64,000 nt of DNA, taken from NCBI GenBank assembly GCA_963784805.1, contig CAWASR010000024.1, positions 1 to 64,000 of the forward strand, in the 5' to 3' direction. The notes below the pieces were generated by a model. That model saw only the letters and a list, made by a program, of their open reading frames with translations. It was not told where the DNA came from and did no database searches. Both the position numbers and the translations under genes were made by a program. Positions within the stretch are counted from its first letter, which is position 1, and each line of letters starts with the position of its first letter. Shown in pieces: positions 15,792 through 25,178 of this stretch. The stretch is from Roseiarcus sp963784805. GTDB lineage: Bacteria; Pseudomonadota; Alphaproteobacteria; Rhizobiales; Beijerinckiaceae.

Positions 15792-16718
15792 ATGCAGGGT
15801 TCAACGATCGTCAGCGGCTCCATGGCTTTCATCGGATTCGGCGAGGCGGCGCGGGCGTTTCTCGACGGCTGGCGGACGATTTCCGGTTTCGCCGCGCGGG
15901 TCGCCGCTTATGACATCAAGACCGATTCCCCCGACCCGGAGGCGCGAGCGGCCAAGCGGGCCGATTACGTCGCCGCCAATGTGATTGGGGCTTCGAGCGC
16001 GCCCGAGGCGGTCGCGGGCGCCGAGGCGGTCTTTTCCGTAGTCACCGCCGATCAGGCGCACGAGGCGGCGCTGGCGGCGCTGCCAGGCCTGGCGAAAGGG
16101 GCGTTGTTCTTCGATTGCGACTCCTGCGCGCCGCAGACCAAGGCGCGGACCGCCGAGAAGGTCGACGCAGCGGGCGGGCGCTATGTCGACGTCGCGGTGA
16201 TGGCGCCGGTGCGCCCACTCCTCAACCGGACCCCGCTCCTCATCAGCGGGCCGCATGCCGTGGCCGCGGCGCAGACGCTCGCCGCGCTCGAGATGCCGGC
16301 GAAGATCCATGAGGGACCCGTCGGCGCCGCATCGGCGGTCAAGATGACCCGCTCGATCATGATGAAGGGGCTCGAGGCGCTGGTCTGCGAATGCGTGCTC
16401 GCCGGGCAAAAGGCCGGCGTCATCGAGACTGTGCTCGATTCGCTCGACGACACCTATCCCGGCTTCGACTGGAAGAAGCGCTCGGCCTATATGCTGGAGC
16501 GGGTGATGACTCACGGCGTCAGGCGCGCCGCGGAAATGCGCGAAGCGGCAGCAACTGTCGATCTGCTCGGGCTCGACGGCGCAATGTCGCGCGCTTCGGT
16601 CGGTTGGCAGCAGACAATCGGCGAGCTGGGTCTGCGCTCCACAGCGAGCGAGGCCGCTGACTATCGCGCTTTGGCCGAGAAAATCCTCGTTCGTCTCGAT
16701 CGGCGGGAAAGGCAATGA
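15792..16718 (+). CDS. NAD(P)-dependent oxidoreductase, 6-phosphogluconate-dehydrogenase-like with DUF1932 C-domain
   Basis: 308 residues from the ATG at 15792, preceded by GAGAGGGG. The N-terminal Rossmann domain has MAFIGFGEAARAFLDGW (glycine-rich loop) and later LFFDCDSCAPQTKARTAEKVDAAGGRYVDVAVMAPV, the beta-hydroxyacid dehydrogenase pattern. The conserved Lys lies in GAASAVKMTRSIMMKGLEAL. The C-terminal half (VIETVLDSLDDTYPGFDWKKRSAYMLERVMTHGVRRAAEM) is DUF1932. It diverges from the lig genes and leads the importer genes. It is not a known enzyme of the 4,5-cleavage route; it may act on a related aromatic or its degradation product. Confidence 0.8.
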   Translation: MQGSTIVSGSMAFIGFGEAARAFLDGWRTISGFAARVAAYDIKTDSPDPEARAAKRADYVAANVIGASSAPEAVAGAEAVFSVVTADQAHEAALAALPGLAKGALFFDCDSCAPQTKARTAEKVDAAGGRYVDVAVMAPVRPLLNRTPLLISGPHAVAAAQTLAALEMPAKIHEGPVGAASAVKMTRSIMMKGLEALVCECVLAGQKAGVIETVLDSLDDTYPGFDWKKRSAYMLERVMTHGVRRAAEMREAAATVDLLGLDGAMSRASVGWQQTIGELGLRSTASEAADYRALAEKILVRLDRRERQ

Positions 16719-16871
16719 GGGCGAGCCGCCGGCCCCCCTCTTTCGCTTCGCCTACGGGGAGGCTAACGTCGCGCGGAGATTGCAGGATTCAAGAATCCGA
16801 CGATCGCGGTATTTGCGGGAACGGCCGCGCGCGCCGGCGCCGCGCGTGGCGGCCTTACGGGAGGAAGATTG

Positions 16872-18047
16872 ATGCGTTTTAAACGCTGGATGCTGGGCGC
16901 CGCCCTCGGCGCCGCCTTGCTCGCCGCCCCGGCGCTCGCCGACGACAACACGGTCACCATCGGCTTGATCCTGCCGATGACCGGCCCTTTCGCCTCGACC
17001 GGCAAGCAGGAACGCGCCGCCGCCGAACTCTACATGCAACAGCACGGCGACACGGTCGCGGGCAAGAAGATCGTCCTCGAGGTCAAGGACGACACCGGCG
17101 CCCCGGACGTGACCAAGCGCCTCGCCGAGGAACTCATCGGCAACGACCACGCCAAGGTCCTGATGGGCTTCGGTCTGACGCCGCTGGCGCTGGCCGCGGC
17201 GCCTGTTGCGACGCAAGCGAAGGTCCCCGCGATCGTCACCGCCGCCGCGACCGCGATGATCACCGAAAAATCGCCCTATATCGTCCGCACCTCATTCACC
17301 CTGCCTCAGGCGTCCAAGCCGATGGCCGAATGGGCGCTGAAAAACGGGATCAAGAAGGTCGTCACCCTCGTCGCCGACTACGGCCCCGGAGTCGACGCCG
17401 AGAAATGGTTTAGCGACACCTTCGAGAAGGGCGGCGGAAAGGTGACGCAAAAAATCCGGGTGCCGCTGAAGAACCCGGATTTCGCGCCCTTTCTGCAACG
17501 GGTGAAGGACGACGCGCCGGACGCCGTGTTCGTCTTCGTGCCGTCGGGACAAGGCGCGGTCTTGATGAAGGAGTTCGTCGAGCGCGGGCTCGACAAGTCG
17601 GGCATCAAGCTGATCGGCACCGGCGACGTCACCGACGACGACCTCATCGCCGGCTTCGGCGATGCGGCGCTCGGCGTGATCACGACCCACCATTATTCGG
17701 CCGCGCATAATTCGCCCGAAAACAAGGCCTTCGTCGCCGCGTTCGAAAAGGCCAACAACGGCATGCGGCCGAATTTCATGGCGGTCGGAGGCTATGACGG
17801 CATGGCGCTCGTCTACAAGGCGCTGGAAAAGACCAAGGGTGACGCGAGCGGCGAGGCGCTGATCGCCGCGATGAAAGGCATGAGCTGGATGAGCCCGCGC
17901 GGGCCGGTCTCGATCGACCCGGACACGCGCGACATCATCCAGAATATCTATGTCCGCAAGGTCGAGAAGGTGGACGGCGCCCTCTACAACGTCGAGTTCG
18001 AGACGATCCCCAACGTGAAGGATCCCTACAAGGCCGCGAAACACTGA
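16872..18047 (+). CDS. ABC transporter substrate-binding protein (LivJ/Leu-Ile-Val-binding type)
   Basis: 391 residues with a clear signal peptide (MRFKRWMLGAALGAALLAAPALADD, cleavage after ALA). The mature part is a type I periplasmic-binding protein: TIGLILPMTGPFASTGKQ, KKIVLEVKDDTGAPDVTKRLAEELI, the hinge region KVVTLVADYGPGVDAE and GGYDGMALVYKAL. Start at the ATG following GGGAGGAAG. Such proteins in aromatic-catabolism loci bind aromatic acids rather than amino acids. Position beside the lig genes suggests protocatechuate or a related benzoate or lignin fragment as ligand; this is inference. Confidence 0.9.
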   Translation: MRFKRWMLGAALGAALLAAPALADDNTVTIGLILPMTGPFASTGKQERAAAELYMQQHGDTVAGKKIVLEVKDDTGAPDVTKRLAEELIGNDHAKVLMGFGLTPLALAAAPVATQAKVPAIVTAAATAMITEKSPYIVRTSFTLPQASKPMAEWALKNGIKKVVTLVADYGPGVDAEKWFSDTFEKGGGKVTQKIRVPLKNPDFAPFLQRVKDDAPDAVFVFVPSGQGAVLMKEFVERGLDKSGIKLIGTGDVTDDDLIAGFGDAALGVITTHHYSAAHNSPENKAFVAAFEKANNGMRPNFMAVGGYDGMALVYKALEKTKGDASGEALIAAMKGMSWMSPRGPVSIDPDTRDIIQNIYVRKVEKVDGALYNVEFETIPNVKDPYKAAKH

Positions 18048-18091
18048 TCGGCGAGGGGGCCTTATAATGCGATGATCGGCTCGCGCCCCCG

Positions 18092-18955
18092 ATGCTGACG
18101 ATCCTCTTCGACGGCGTGGCCTACGGCATGTTGCTGTTTGTGCTCGCGTGCGGACTTTCGGTGACGCTCGGCTTGATGAATTTCATCAATCTCGCGCACG
18201 GCGTCTTCGCGATGGTCGGCGGCTACGTGACGGCGCTGATGATGAGTCGGCTCGGCGCGCCGTTCCTCGTCACCCTGCCCGCGGCTTTCCTTGTCGCGGC
18301 GATTCTCGGCGTCGCGCTCGAGCGCACGCTCTATCGGCGGCTCTATGGCGCGAGCCCGCTCGACCAGGTGCTGTTCACGATCGGCCTGGTGCTGATGGCG
18401 ATTCCGATCGCCGGCTTCTTCCTCGGCGACCAGCCGCGGCAGGTCAATCTGCCGGACTGGCTCAACGGGCGCATCGACTTCCATGGCGTCGGGATCGGCG
18501 TCTATCAACTCTTCATCATCGTCGTCTGCGGCCTTATCGCCGCGATCCTGCAGGCCTTCCTGGTCAGGACCCGGTTCGGCGCGCAATTGAGGGCGGCGGT
18601 CGACGATCCGCGCGTCGCCGCCGGTCTCGGCGTCAACGTCGACCGCATTTTCGCGATCGCCTTCGCCGTCGGCAGCGGCCTGGCGGGCCTGGGCGGCGCG
18701 CTGGCCGCTGATGTCGTCGGCGGCATCGATCCCTCATTTCCGGTCAAATTCCTGGTGACCTTTCTCATCGTCGTCACCGTCGGCGGCGTGAACGGAATCC
18801 TGGGCGCGTTGTTCGGCGCGCTGCTGCTCGGGGTGCTCGACGTCGCGGGCAAATATTACGTCCCTTCGATCGGCGCCTTCATCATCTACGGCGTGATGGT
18901 GGTAACCCTAATCTTGCGCCCGCAGGGCCTGTTTGCGCGCAGAGAGGGGCGATGA
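18092..18955 (+). CDS. Branched-chain-type ABC transporter permease LivH
   Basis: 287 residues, largely hydrophobic with about eight membrane spans. Family motifs: GLSVTLGLMNFINLAHGVFAMVGGY near the N-terminus and FGAQLRAAVDDPRVAAGLGVNVDRIFAIAFAVGSGLAGLGGALA, the loop that contacts the ATPase. It forms a heterodimer with the LivM product; the stop codon overlaps the livM start (ATGA). Confidence 0.93.
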   Translation: MLTILFDGVAYGMLLFVLACGLSVTLGLMNFINLAHGVFAMVGGYVTALMMSRLGAPFLVTLPAAFLVAAILGVALERTLYRRLYGASPLDQVLFTIGLVLMAIPIAGFFLGDQPRQVNLPDWLNGRIDFHGVGIGVYQLFIIVVCGLIAAILQAFLVRTRFGAQLRAAVDDPRVAAGLGVNVDRIFAIAFAVGSGLAGLGGALAADVVGGIDPSFPVKFLVTFLIVVTVGGVNGILGALFGALLLGVLDVAGKYYVPSIGAFIIYGVMVVTLILRPQGLFARREGR

Positions 18956-19971
18956 GCGCGGCTGAAGCCTCCGCGACGGCGGGGCGCCTTGCCGCCCACC
19001 TCCATCGCCGGGCGCGCTGGCGCTGGCCCGAAGTCTTCTTCTGGCTCGCCCTGCTGGCGGCGATTGTCGCCACGCCCTCGCGCGCCGCGCTCTTCAATGA
19101 AATCCTGATCGCAGGCCTGTTCGCGCTATCGCTCGACCTCATTCTCGGGCTGACGGGGATCGTCTCGCTCGGCCATGCCGCGTTCTTGGGCCTCGGCGCC
19201 TATACCGTGGCCATTCTCGCGACCAGGGGTTTGGCTGATCCTATTCTCGGGCTCTTCATCGGCGCCGCGGTCGCCGCCCTGGTCGGGTTCGCGACCGCGC
19301 CGCTGCTGCTGCGCGGCGCCGATCTGACGCGGCTTATGGTGACGCTGGGCGTGTCGCTGATGCTGGGCGAACTCGCCAACCGCATGAGCTGGCTGACCGG
19401 CGGCGCCGACGGCCTCAACTTTTCGATCGGACGGGTGCTGGGCCGCTACCCGATCGACTTCACCGGACAGCGCAACGCGGCGCTCTACAGCCTCGCGATT
19501 GTTTTCATCCTGTTCGCCGTCGCCCGACGCCTCGCCCAGTCGCCATTCGGACTCGCGCTCGCCGCGATCCGGGAGAACCGGCTGCGCGCCGGCGCGCTCG
19601 GCATCGCGACCAGCCGGCGCATCATCGCCATCTACGCCGTCTCGGCGGCCTATGCCGGCGCGGCCGGCGCCCTGCTCGCCCAAACCACCCAGATCGTGTC
19701 GCTCGATCTGTTCGACTTCCACCGCTCGGCCGACGTGATGCTGATGCTGATCGTCGGCGGCGCCGGCTATCTCTATGGCGGCCTGATCGGCGCCGCGCTG
19801 TTCATTGTGCTTCGGGACGTGATTTCGGCCGCGACGCCCGAATATTGGGAATTCTGGATCGGGGCGCTTCTGGTCGCGCTGGTTCTGATCGGCCGCGAGC
19901 GGGTCCGCGAGACCGTGGTTCGCGCCGCCTCCGTCGTCTTGCCTGCAACCAAGAGCCGAGGCGCGGCGTGA
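18952..19971 (+). CDS. Branched-chain-type ABC transporter permease LivM
   Basis: 339 residues. A short hydrophilic N-terminus is followed by about eight hydrophobic helices. Motifs: ALSLDLILGLTGIVSLGHAAFLGLGAYT and the coupling loop FGLALAAIRENRLRAGALGIATSRRIIAIYAVSAAYAGAAGALLA. It overlaps livH by four bases and livG by GTGA, so the permeases and ATPases are translationally coupled. Confidence 0.93.
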   Translation: MSAAEASATAGRLAAHLHRRARWRWPEVFFWLALLAAIVATPSRAALFNEILIAGLFALSLDLILGLTGIVSLGHAAFLGLGAYTVAILATRGLADPILGLFIGAAVAALVGFATAPLLLRGADLTRLMVTLGVSLMLGELANRMSWLTGGADGLNFSIGRVLGRYPIDFTGQRNAALYSLAIVFILFAVARRLAQSPFGLALAAIRENRLRAGALGIATSRRIIAIYAVSAAYAGAAGALLAQTTQIVSLDLFDFHRSADVMLMLIVGGAGYLYGGLIGAALFIVLRDVISAATPEYWEFWIGALLVALVLIGRERVRETVVRAASVVLPATKSRGAA

Positions 19972-20715
19972 CCGCGCCGGCGCTCGAGGCGCGGCGCCTC
20001 ACCCGGCGCTTCGGCGCGCTCGCCGCCACCGACGACGTGTCTTTCAGCCTGCAGCCCGGCGCCCGTCAGGCGCTCATCGGCCCCAATGGCGCGGGCAAGA
20101 CGACGCTGATCAATCTCCTGACTGGGGTCGTGAAGCCGACCGAGGGTCACGTGATCCTGCAGGGCCGCGACGTCACCGCGCTGGCGCCGAGCCGCCGGGT
20201 GCGGCTCGGCCTGTCGCGCACATTTCAGATCAATCAGTTGTTCCCTCATCTGACGCCCGCCGAGTCGCTTGGTCTTGCGATTTCGGAGCGCAACGGATCG
20301 GGCGCCGATTTCTGGCGCGTGGCCGGAACGCGCCCGGCGATCGTCGCCGAGATCGAGGCGCTGCTGACGCGCTTCGGCCTCGAGCCCGAGATGGACCAGC
20401 CGACTCACAGCCTGCCCTACGGCAAGCAGCGGCTCCTGGAAATTGCGCTGGCGCTCGCGACCCGCCCGCGCGTGCTGCTGCTCGACGAGCCCGCCGCGGG
20501 GGTGCCCGAGGAAGAACGTCGGGACATTCTCGCCGCCCTCGCCGACCTTCCGTCGGAGGTCGCGATCCTTCTGATCGAGCACGACATGGATCTCGTGTTC
20601 AATTTCGCCGACCGGATCCTGGTGCTGGTCGCCGGACGGCTCCTCACCGAGGGCGAGCCGGAGAAGATCGCGGCGGACGAGCGCGTGCGCGCGGTCTATC
20701 TCGGCGAGGACGCGG

Positions 20716-20723
<8 letters not shown>
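19968..20723 (+). CDS. Branched-chain-type ABC transporter ATP-binding protein LivG
   Basis: 251 residues from a GTG at 19968 that overlaps the livM stop; the open frame runs further upstream but only inside livM. Walker A GPNGAGKTT (residues ~38-46), a divergent signature region (LPYGKQRLLEIALALA instead of LSGGQ), Walker B VLLLDEPAAGV and the switch His in LIEHDMDLVF. The changed signature, with YGKQ, is common in LivG proteins. Confidence 0.92.
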
Positions 20724-21429
<706 letters not shown>

Positions 21430-21448
21430 AGGGACTTCGCGCCCGCCG

Positions 21449-22468
21449 TCATTTCTCGCCGCCGCGCGGCGAGGGGACGCCGACGCGAATGAGGCGCGAG
21501 AAATCGGGGGAATCGTCGGCCTTGTCGGCGGCCTTGTCGATTCGGGCCAGCGCTTTCAGTTCAGACAGCGAATAGTCGGTATCGAGCGCGCCGAGGTTGT
21601 AGAGATAGCTGGGAAGATAGCCATTGACGATGAGACGCCAGTCGAGCGGCAAGGTTCCGCCGGCGGCCCGGATCATTCTCGCCACCGCAGTCGTGCAGTT
21701 GGTGGTGATCGAATTGTAGAACGCGGGTCTGGCCGCGAGCGCGTTCGAATCCTCGACATATTGGATGAGAAGCACGCGGGCCTCGTCGGGCGGCGTCCGC
21801 AGCCGATAGAGCCGGACGTCCTCGCGGCGAATATTCGTGCGCAGCCGAACAATGTCGCGCTCGGTCGCGGCTATGACGACGACGGGACTGGTCTTGAAGG
21901 CGTCGGCGACGGGCGAATAGACGCCGTTTCTCGCGCGCCTGACCTCGACCGACCAGGCCAGGAAGTCGCCGCCATCAAAGCCGAAGCTGAGAATGAGGTG
22001 GGCGATTCGGGGTCCGGACCAATAGGAGAGAAAAAGGTCGAGCGTGCGCAGCTTGGCGAGGTCGTAAGTTCGCCTGCTCCATCGCGGGGTGAAATCTTTG
22101 TCGCTCCTCCAATCGAAGTCGCGCACGTCCGAAAGCGTCAGAATGTCGCCGTCGAGCGCGCCGGTCGTCTGGCGCGCGACGTCGGGCGCCCAGTCGCCGT
22201 GCGCCGGAGGCTTGATCCCGGCCCACCAGATCAGCAGACCGCCGAAGGCCAGCGCAAAGACGACCAGCGCGGTCAAGCCCCGGCGAGAAAACACCGCCGC
22301 GATTGTCGCAAGCCCGAAAACAATGAACAGACCCGCGCCGAGCGCCCTGAAGCCTTCCGGCGTCGGGAGCCTGAACCACAGGGCGAGCGCGGCCCACAGG
22401 CTGAGCGGAACGATGACCACAGCCGAAACGAGGCCGGCGCCGATGCGTATGCCCCAACCTCGTCGCAT
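21449..22468 (-). CDS. DUF4105 (Lnb-like) membrane protein
   Basis: 339 residues. Three hydrophobic helices occupy the first ~90 residues (GLVSAVVIVPLSLWAALALWF; LGAGLFIVFGLATIAAVF; TALVVFALAFGGLLIWWAG). A periplasmic DUF4105 domain follows: LSYWSGPRIAHLILSFGFDGGDFLAWSVEVRRA, and FYNSITTNCTTAVARMI, whose NC resembles the Asn-Cys active-site element of the family. Members include the bacterial lipoprotein intramolecular transacylase Lnb; this longer alphaproteobacterial type has no assigned reaction. Convergent with the importer genes. Confidence 0.85.
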   Translation of the reverse strand: MRRGWGIRIGAGLVSAVVIVPLSLWAALALWFRLPTPEGFRALGAGLFIVFGLATIAAVFSRRGLTALVVFALAFGGLLIWWAGIKPPAHGDWAPDVARQTTGALDGDILTLSDVRDFDWRSDKDFTPRWSRRTYDLAKLRTLDLFLSYWSGPRIAHLILSFGFDGGDFLAWSVEVRRARNGVYSPVADAFKTSPVVVIAATERDIVRLRTNIRREDVRLYRLRTPPDEARVLLIQYVEDSNALAARPAFYNSITTNCTTAVARMIRAAGGTLPLDWRLIVNGYLPSYLYNLGALDTDYSLSELKALARIDKAADKADDSPDFSRLIRVGVPSPRGGEK

Positions 22469-22801
22469 CGCTCGCCCGCCCAGCCCAGCCCATCGTCGGA
22501 CACCGTAGGACAGGCGTGCGCTTCGGGGAAGCCGGCGGAAAGGCTCTCATACTGCGAGGAGATCGAAGGGGGATCGTGGAATCGCGAGTTCAAACGCTGT
22601 TGACGCGCACCGCGATCGCCTCGCTGGTCGCGATGCGCCGGCCTTGTCGGCGCGTCGTATGACCGAAGCGCGCAAACATCAGCGGCGGATCGCCCGCGGC
22701 CTTACGTTTTCACGCCAGACCTTCGAACGGCTTTCACGAATTGCTCCGCGCCCCGGCAAAGGCGCTGAGCCAAGAAAGACTAACGGTCTGTGGTAGTTAA
22801 T
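22469..22801 (+). other. Intergenic, no gene recognised
   Basis: About 330 bases between the DUF4105 start and the tRNA gene. Open frames here have no recognisable content, and no integrase or attachment-site duplication is seen beside the tRNA. Confidence 0.5.
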
Positions 22802-22877
22802 TGGTGCCGCAAGGAGGATTCGAACCCCCGACCCCATCATTACGAATGACGTGCTCTACCAGCTGAGCTATTGCGGC
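22802..22877 (-). tRNA. tRNA-Thr (anticodon CGT)
   Basis: 76 bases on the minus strand folding as a cloverleaf. Acceptor GCCGCAA pairs with TTGCGGC; the D-arm contains AGCTGGTAGAGC; the anticodon stem CGTCA/TGATG encloses loop TTCGTAA with anticodon CGT (reads ACG, threonine); the T-arm GGGGG-TTCGAAT-CCTCC follows. The discriminator base is A and the 3' CCA is encoded. Confidence 0.95.
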
Positions 22878-23087
22878 CCCGCCGACCGGGCGCGCGACGT
22901 CGCCGCTCGATCGCGCCGCTGTGTATGCCAGTTTGCGGCGTCTTGGCAACTCGGCCGGCGGGCCGGCGCATGTCGAGCGTCTCCGGCAGGTCGTCGGCTG
23001 GCGCTAGGAAGGCGGCGCGAGGTCGCGTACAACCTCGGCGCGGACGTCCGAGGGGCGGCCGGATCAAACTCGGGAAGGAGCGCCGCG

Positions 23088-23831
23088 ATGGCGGGACGAT
23101 TGGCGGGTAAGGTCGCGTTGCTGACGGCGGCGGCGGCGGGCATCGGTCGGGCGACCGCTGAGGCGTTCGCGCGCGAAGGCGCCCGCGTCGTCGCCACCGA
23201 CATCGACGCCAACGGCCTCGCCGGGCTCGACGCCGATAGGCGCAAACTCGACGTTCGCTCGACGGCGGAAGTCGCCGCGCTGGCGCGCGAGATCGGCGCG
23301 ATCGACGTCCTGTTCAACTGCGCCGGGTTCGTGCACCACGGAACCGTGCTCGACTGTTCGGACGAAGACTGGGATTTCTCCTTCGATCTCAACGTCAAGT
23401 CGATGCATCGCACGATCCGCGCCTTTCTGCCGGGGATGCTCGAAAAAGGCGGCGGCTCGATCGTCAACATCGCCTCGGGCGCCTCCTCCGTGCGCGGCAT
23501 TCCCAACCGCTATGTCTATGGCGCCTCGAAGGCCGCGGTGATCGGCCTCACCAAATCGGTCGCGGCGGATTTCATCCGCAAGGGCGTGCGCTGCAACGCC
23601 ATCTGCCCGGGCACGATCGAGAGCCCGTCGCTTGAAGGGCGCATCGCGGCCCTGAGCCGCTCCAGCGGCAAGCCGGTCGAGGCCGTGCGCCAGGATTTCG
23701 TCGATCGCCAGCCGATGGGCCGGCTCGGCAGACCGGAAGAAGTGGCCGCGCTCGCGGTCTATCTCGCCTCCGACGAGAGCGCGTTCGCGACCGGGCAGGC
23801 CTATCTCGTCGACGGCGGGTTCGCGCTTTAG
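23088..23831 (+). CDS. SDR family oxidoreductase (3-hydroxybutyrate dehydrogenase type-2 / ketodeoxyfuconate dehydrogenase-like)
   Basis: 247 residues from the ATG at 23088 (GGAAGGAG upstream). Classical short-chain dehydrogenase: TAAAAGIGRATAEAF as cofactor loop, an Asp after the second strand (VVATDIDANG) pointing to NAD+, NCAG motif, Ser in NIASGAS and the catalytic YGASK. The short version lacking part of the loop after DADRRKLDV resembles DHRS6/2-keto-3-deoxy-L-fuconate dehydrogenases. Substrate is not certain. Convergent with an aldo/keto reductase gene. Confidence 0.85.
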   Translation: MAGRLAGKVALLTAAAAGIGRATAEAFAREGARVVATDIDANGLAGLDADRRKLDVRSTAEVAALAREIGAIDVLFNCAGFVHHGTVLDCSDEDWDFSFDLNVKSMHRTIRAFLPGMLEKGGGSIVNIASGASSVRGIPNRYVYGASKAAVIGLTKSVAADFIRKGVRCNAICPGTIESPSLEGRIAALSRSSGKPVEAVRQDFVDRQPMGRLGRPEEVAALAVYLASDESAFATGQAYLVDGGFAL

Positions 23832-23860
23832 AGCTCCGATCGAGAGGACCCGTCGCGCCC

Positions 23861-23882
23861 CGGCCCCGCTCAGCCGGGGCCG
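23861..23882. terminator. Hairpin between convergent genes
   Basis: CGGCCCCG, loop CTCAGC, CGGGGCCG: an eight-pair GC-only stem without a clear T-run. It overlaps the last codons of the aldo/keto reductase and could stop transcription from either side. Confidence 0.4.
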
Positions 23883-24907
23883 AGCTCCGCCGACTGCCTC
23901 CACAGATTGACTCCGCCCTCGACCGCATGGCGATCGATCTCCTTGAGCTCCTCGGCGGTGAAGGCGAGCTGGTCGAGCGCCTTCACGCCTTCGGCGACCT
24001 GTTCCGGTCGGCTGGCGCCGATCAGCGCGGAGGTCACGCGGCTGTCCCTCAGCGCCCAGGCCAGCGCCATTTGCGCCAGCGACTGTCCTCGCCGCCTGGC
24101 GATCGTGTCGAGTCCGCGCGCGCGATCGAGGTTCTGTGGCGTCAGCAGCGCCTTGTTGAAGAAGTGGCTGGCGGTCGCGCGGCTGCCCGGCGGTATTCCG
24201 TTCAGGTACTTGTCGGTCAGCATCCCCTGCGCCAGCGGCGAGAACGCGATCGCGCCGATTCCTTCCGTCTCGAGCGCGTCGAGCAGCCGGTCGTCCTCGA
24301 TCCAGCGGTTGATCATCGAATAGCTCGGCTGGTGGATGAGGCAGGGCGTGCCGAGCCGTTTGAGGATCGCCGCCGCCTCTTTCGTGCGCCGCGCGTTGTA
24401 GGAGGAAATCCCGACATAGAGCGCCTTGCCCTGACGCACCGCGGAATCGAGGGCGCCCATCGTCTCCTCGAGCGGCGTCTCGGGATCGAACCGATGGGAG
24501 TAGAAAATGTCGACGTAGTCCAGGCCCATGCGTTTGAGGCTCTGATCGAGGCTCGCGAGCATGGATTTGCGGCCGCCCCACTCGCCGTAAGGTCCCGGCC
24601 ACATCAGGTAGCCCGCCTTGGTGGAAATTAAGAGTTCGTCGCGAGCCGAGCGGAAGTCGTTGCGCAAAATGTCGCCGAAGGCGATCTCCGCCGAGCCGGG
24701 CGGCGGTCCGTAGTTGTTGGCGAGATCAAAATGCGTGATCCCGAGATCGAACGCCTGGCGGCAAATCGCGCGCATCGAATCCGCCGACTTGTCGAAGCCG
24801 AAATTGTGCCACAAGCCCAGAGAAATCGCCGGCAGTTTCAGCCCGCTGCGGCCGCAACGGTTGTAAATCATCGAATCGTAACGGGTCGGCGAAGGCGTAT
24901 AGGGCAT
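23870..24907 (-). CDS. Aldo/keto reductase, YghZ/L-glyceraldehyde-3-phosphate reductase type
   Basis: 345 residues, TIM-barrel AKR. Active-site residues: Asp in FDLANNYGPPPGSAE with the catalytic Tyr, Lys in LLISTKAGYLMWPGPYG and His in DIFYSHRFDP. The inserted YLMWPGPYGEWGGRKSMLASLDQSLKRMGLDYVDIFYSH block and C-terminal VTSALIGASRPEQ are typical of the AKR14/YghZ group, which reduces L-glyceraldehyde 3-phosphate and other aldehydes with NADPH. It converges on the SDR gene. Confidence 0.88.
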   Translation of the reverse strand: MPYTPSPTRYDSMIYNRCGRSGLKLPAISLGLWHNFGFDKSADSMRAICRQAFDLGITHFDLANNYGPPPGSAEIAFGDILRNDFRSARDELLISTKAGYLMWPGPYGEWGGRKSMLASLDQSLKRMGLDYVDIFYSHRFDPETPLEETMGALDSAVRQGKALYVGISSYNARRTKEAAAILKRLGTPCLIHQPSYSMINRWIEDDRLLDALETEGIGAIAFSPLAQGMLTDKYLNGIPPGSRATASHFFNKALLTPQNLDRARGLDTIARRRGQSLAQMALAWALRDSRVTSALIGASRPEQVAEGVKALDQLAFTAEELKEIDRHAVEGGVNLWRQSAELGPG

Positions 24908-25178
24908 GCGGGCTCCCCCCGTTTCGGCGATCCGCGTGAGATCAAGGCCCCGCGCGCGACTGGCCTCTGTCGCATCGGGTGTAGCCGCAAGGCGCGCAGG
25001 AGATCAAGGTTCTGGACTTCCCGCCACGCGCGCGATCGGCGCCGCCCCGCTCCGCCAAGCAAACAATGACCCCATCCGCGCTCCTTCCCGCCTTATATGA
25101 TGTGAACTGGCGCTGCGCATTGCCTCCGGGCGCGCCCTCCCTCTAGGGTGCGGCGGAAACCGGCAAGGAGACTATGGC

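Noticed and set aside
18062..18586. Minus-strand frame over livH
   Set aside because: Antisense shadow, charged and repetitive, opposite a well-supported permease gene.
22802..22877. tRNA-Thr as an integration site for a genomic island
   Set aside because: No integrase, no duplicated tRNA 3' end and no composition change were seen on either side.
23064..24602. 512-codon open frame on the minus strand
   Set aside because: Out-of-frame over the aldo/keto reductase and antisense to the SDR gene; Arg/Gly/Asp-rich shadow.
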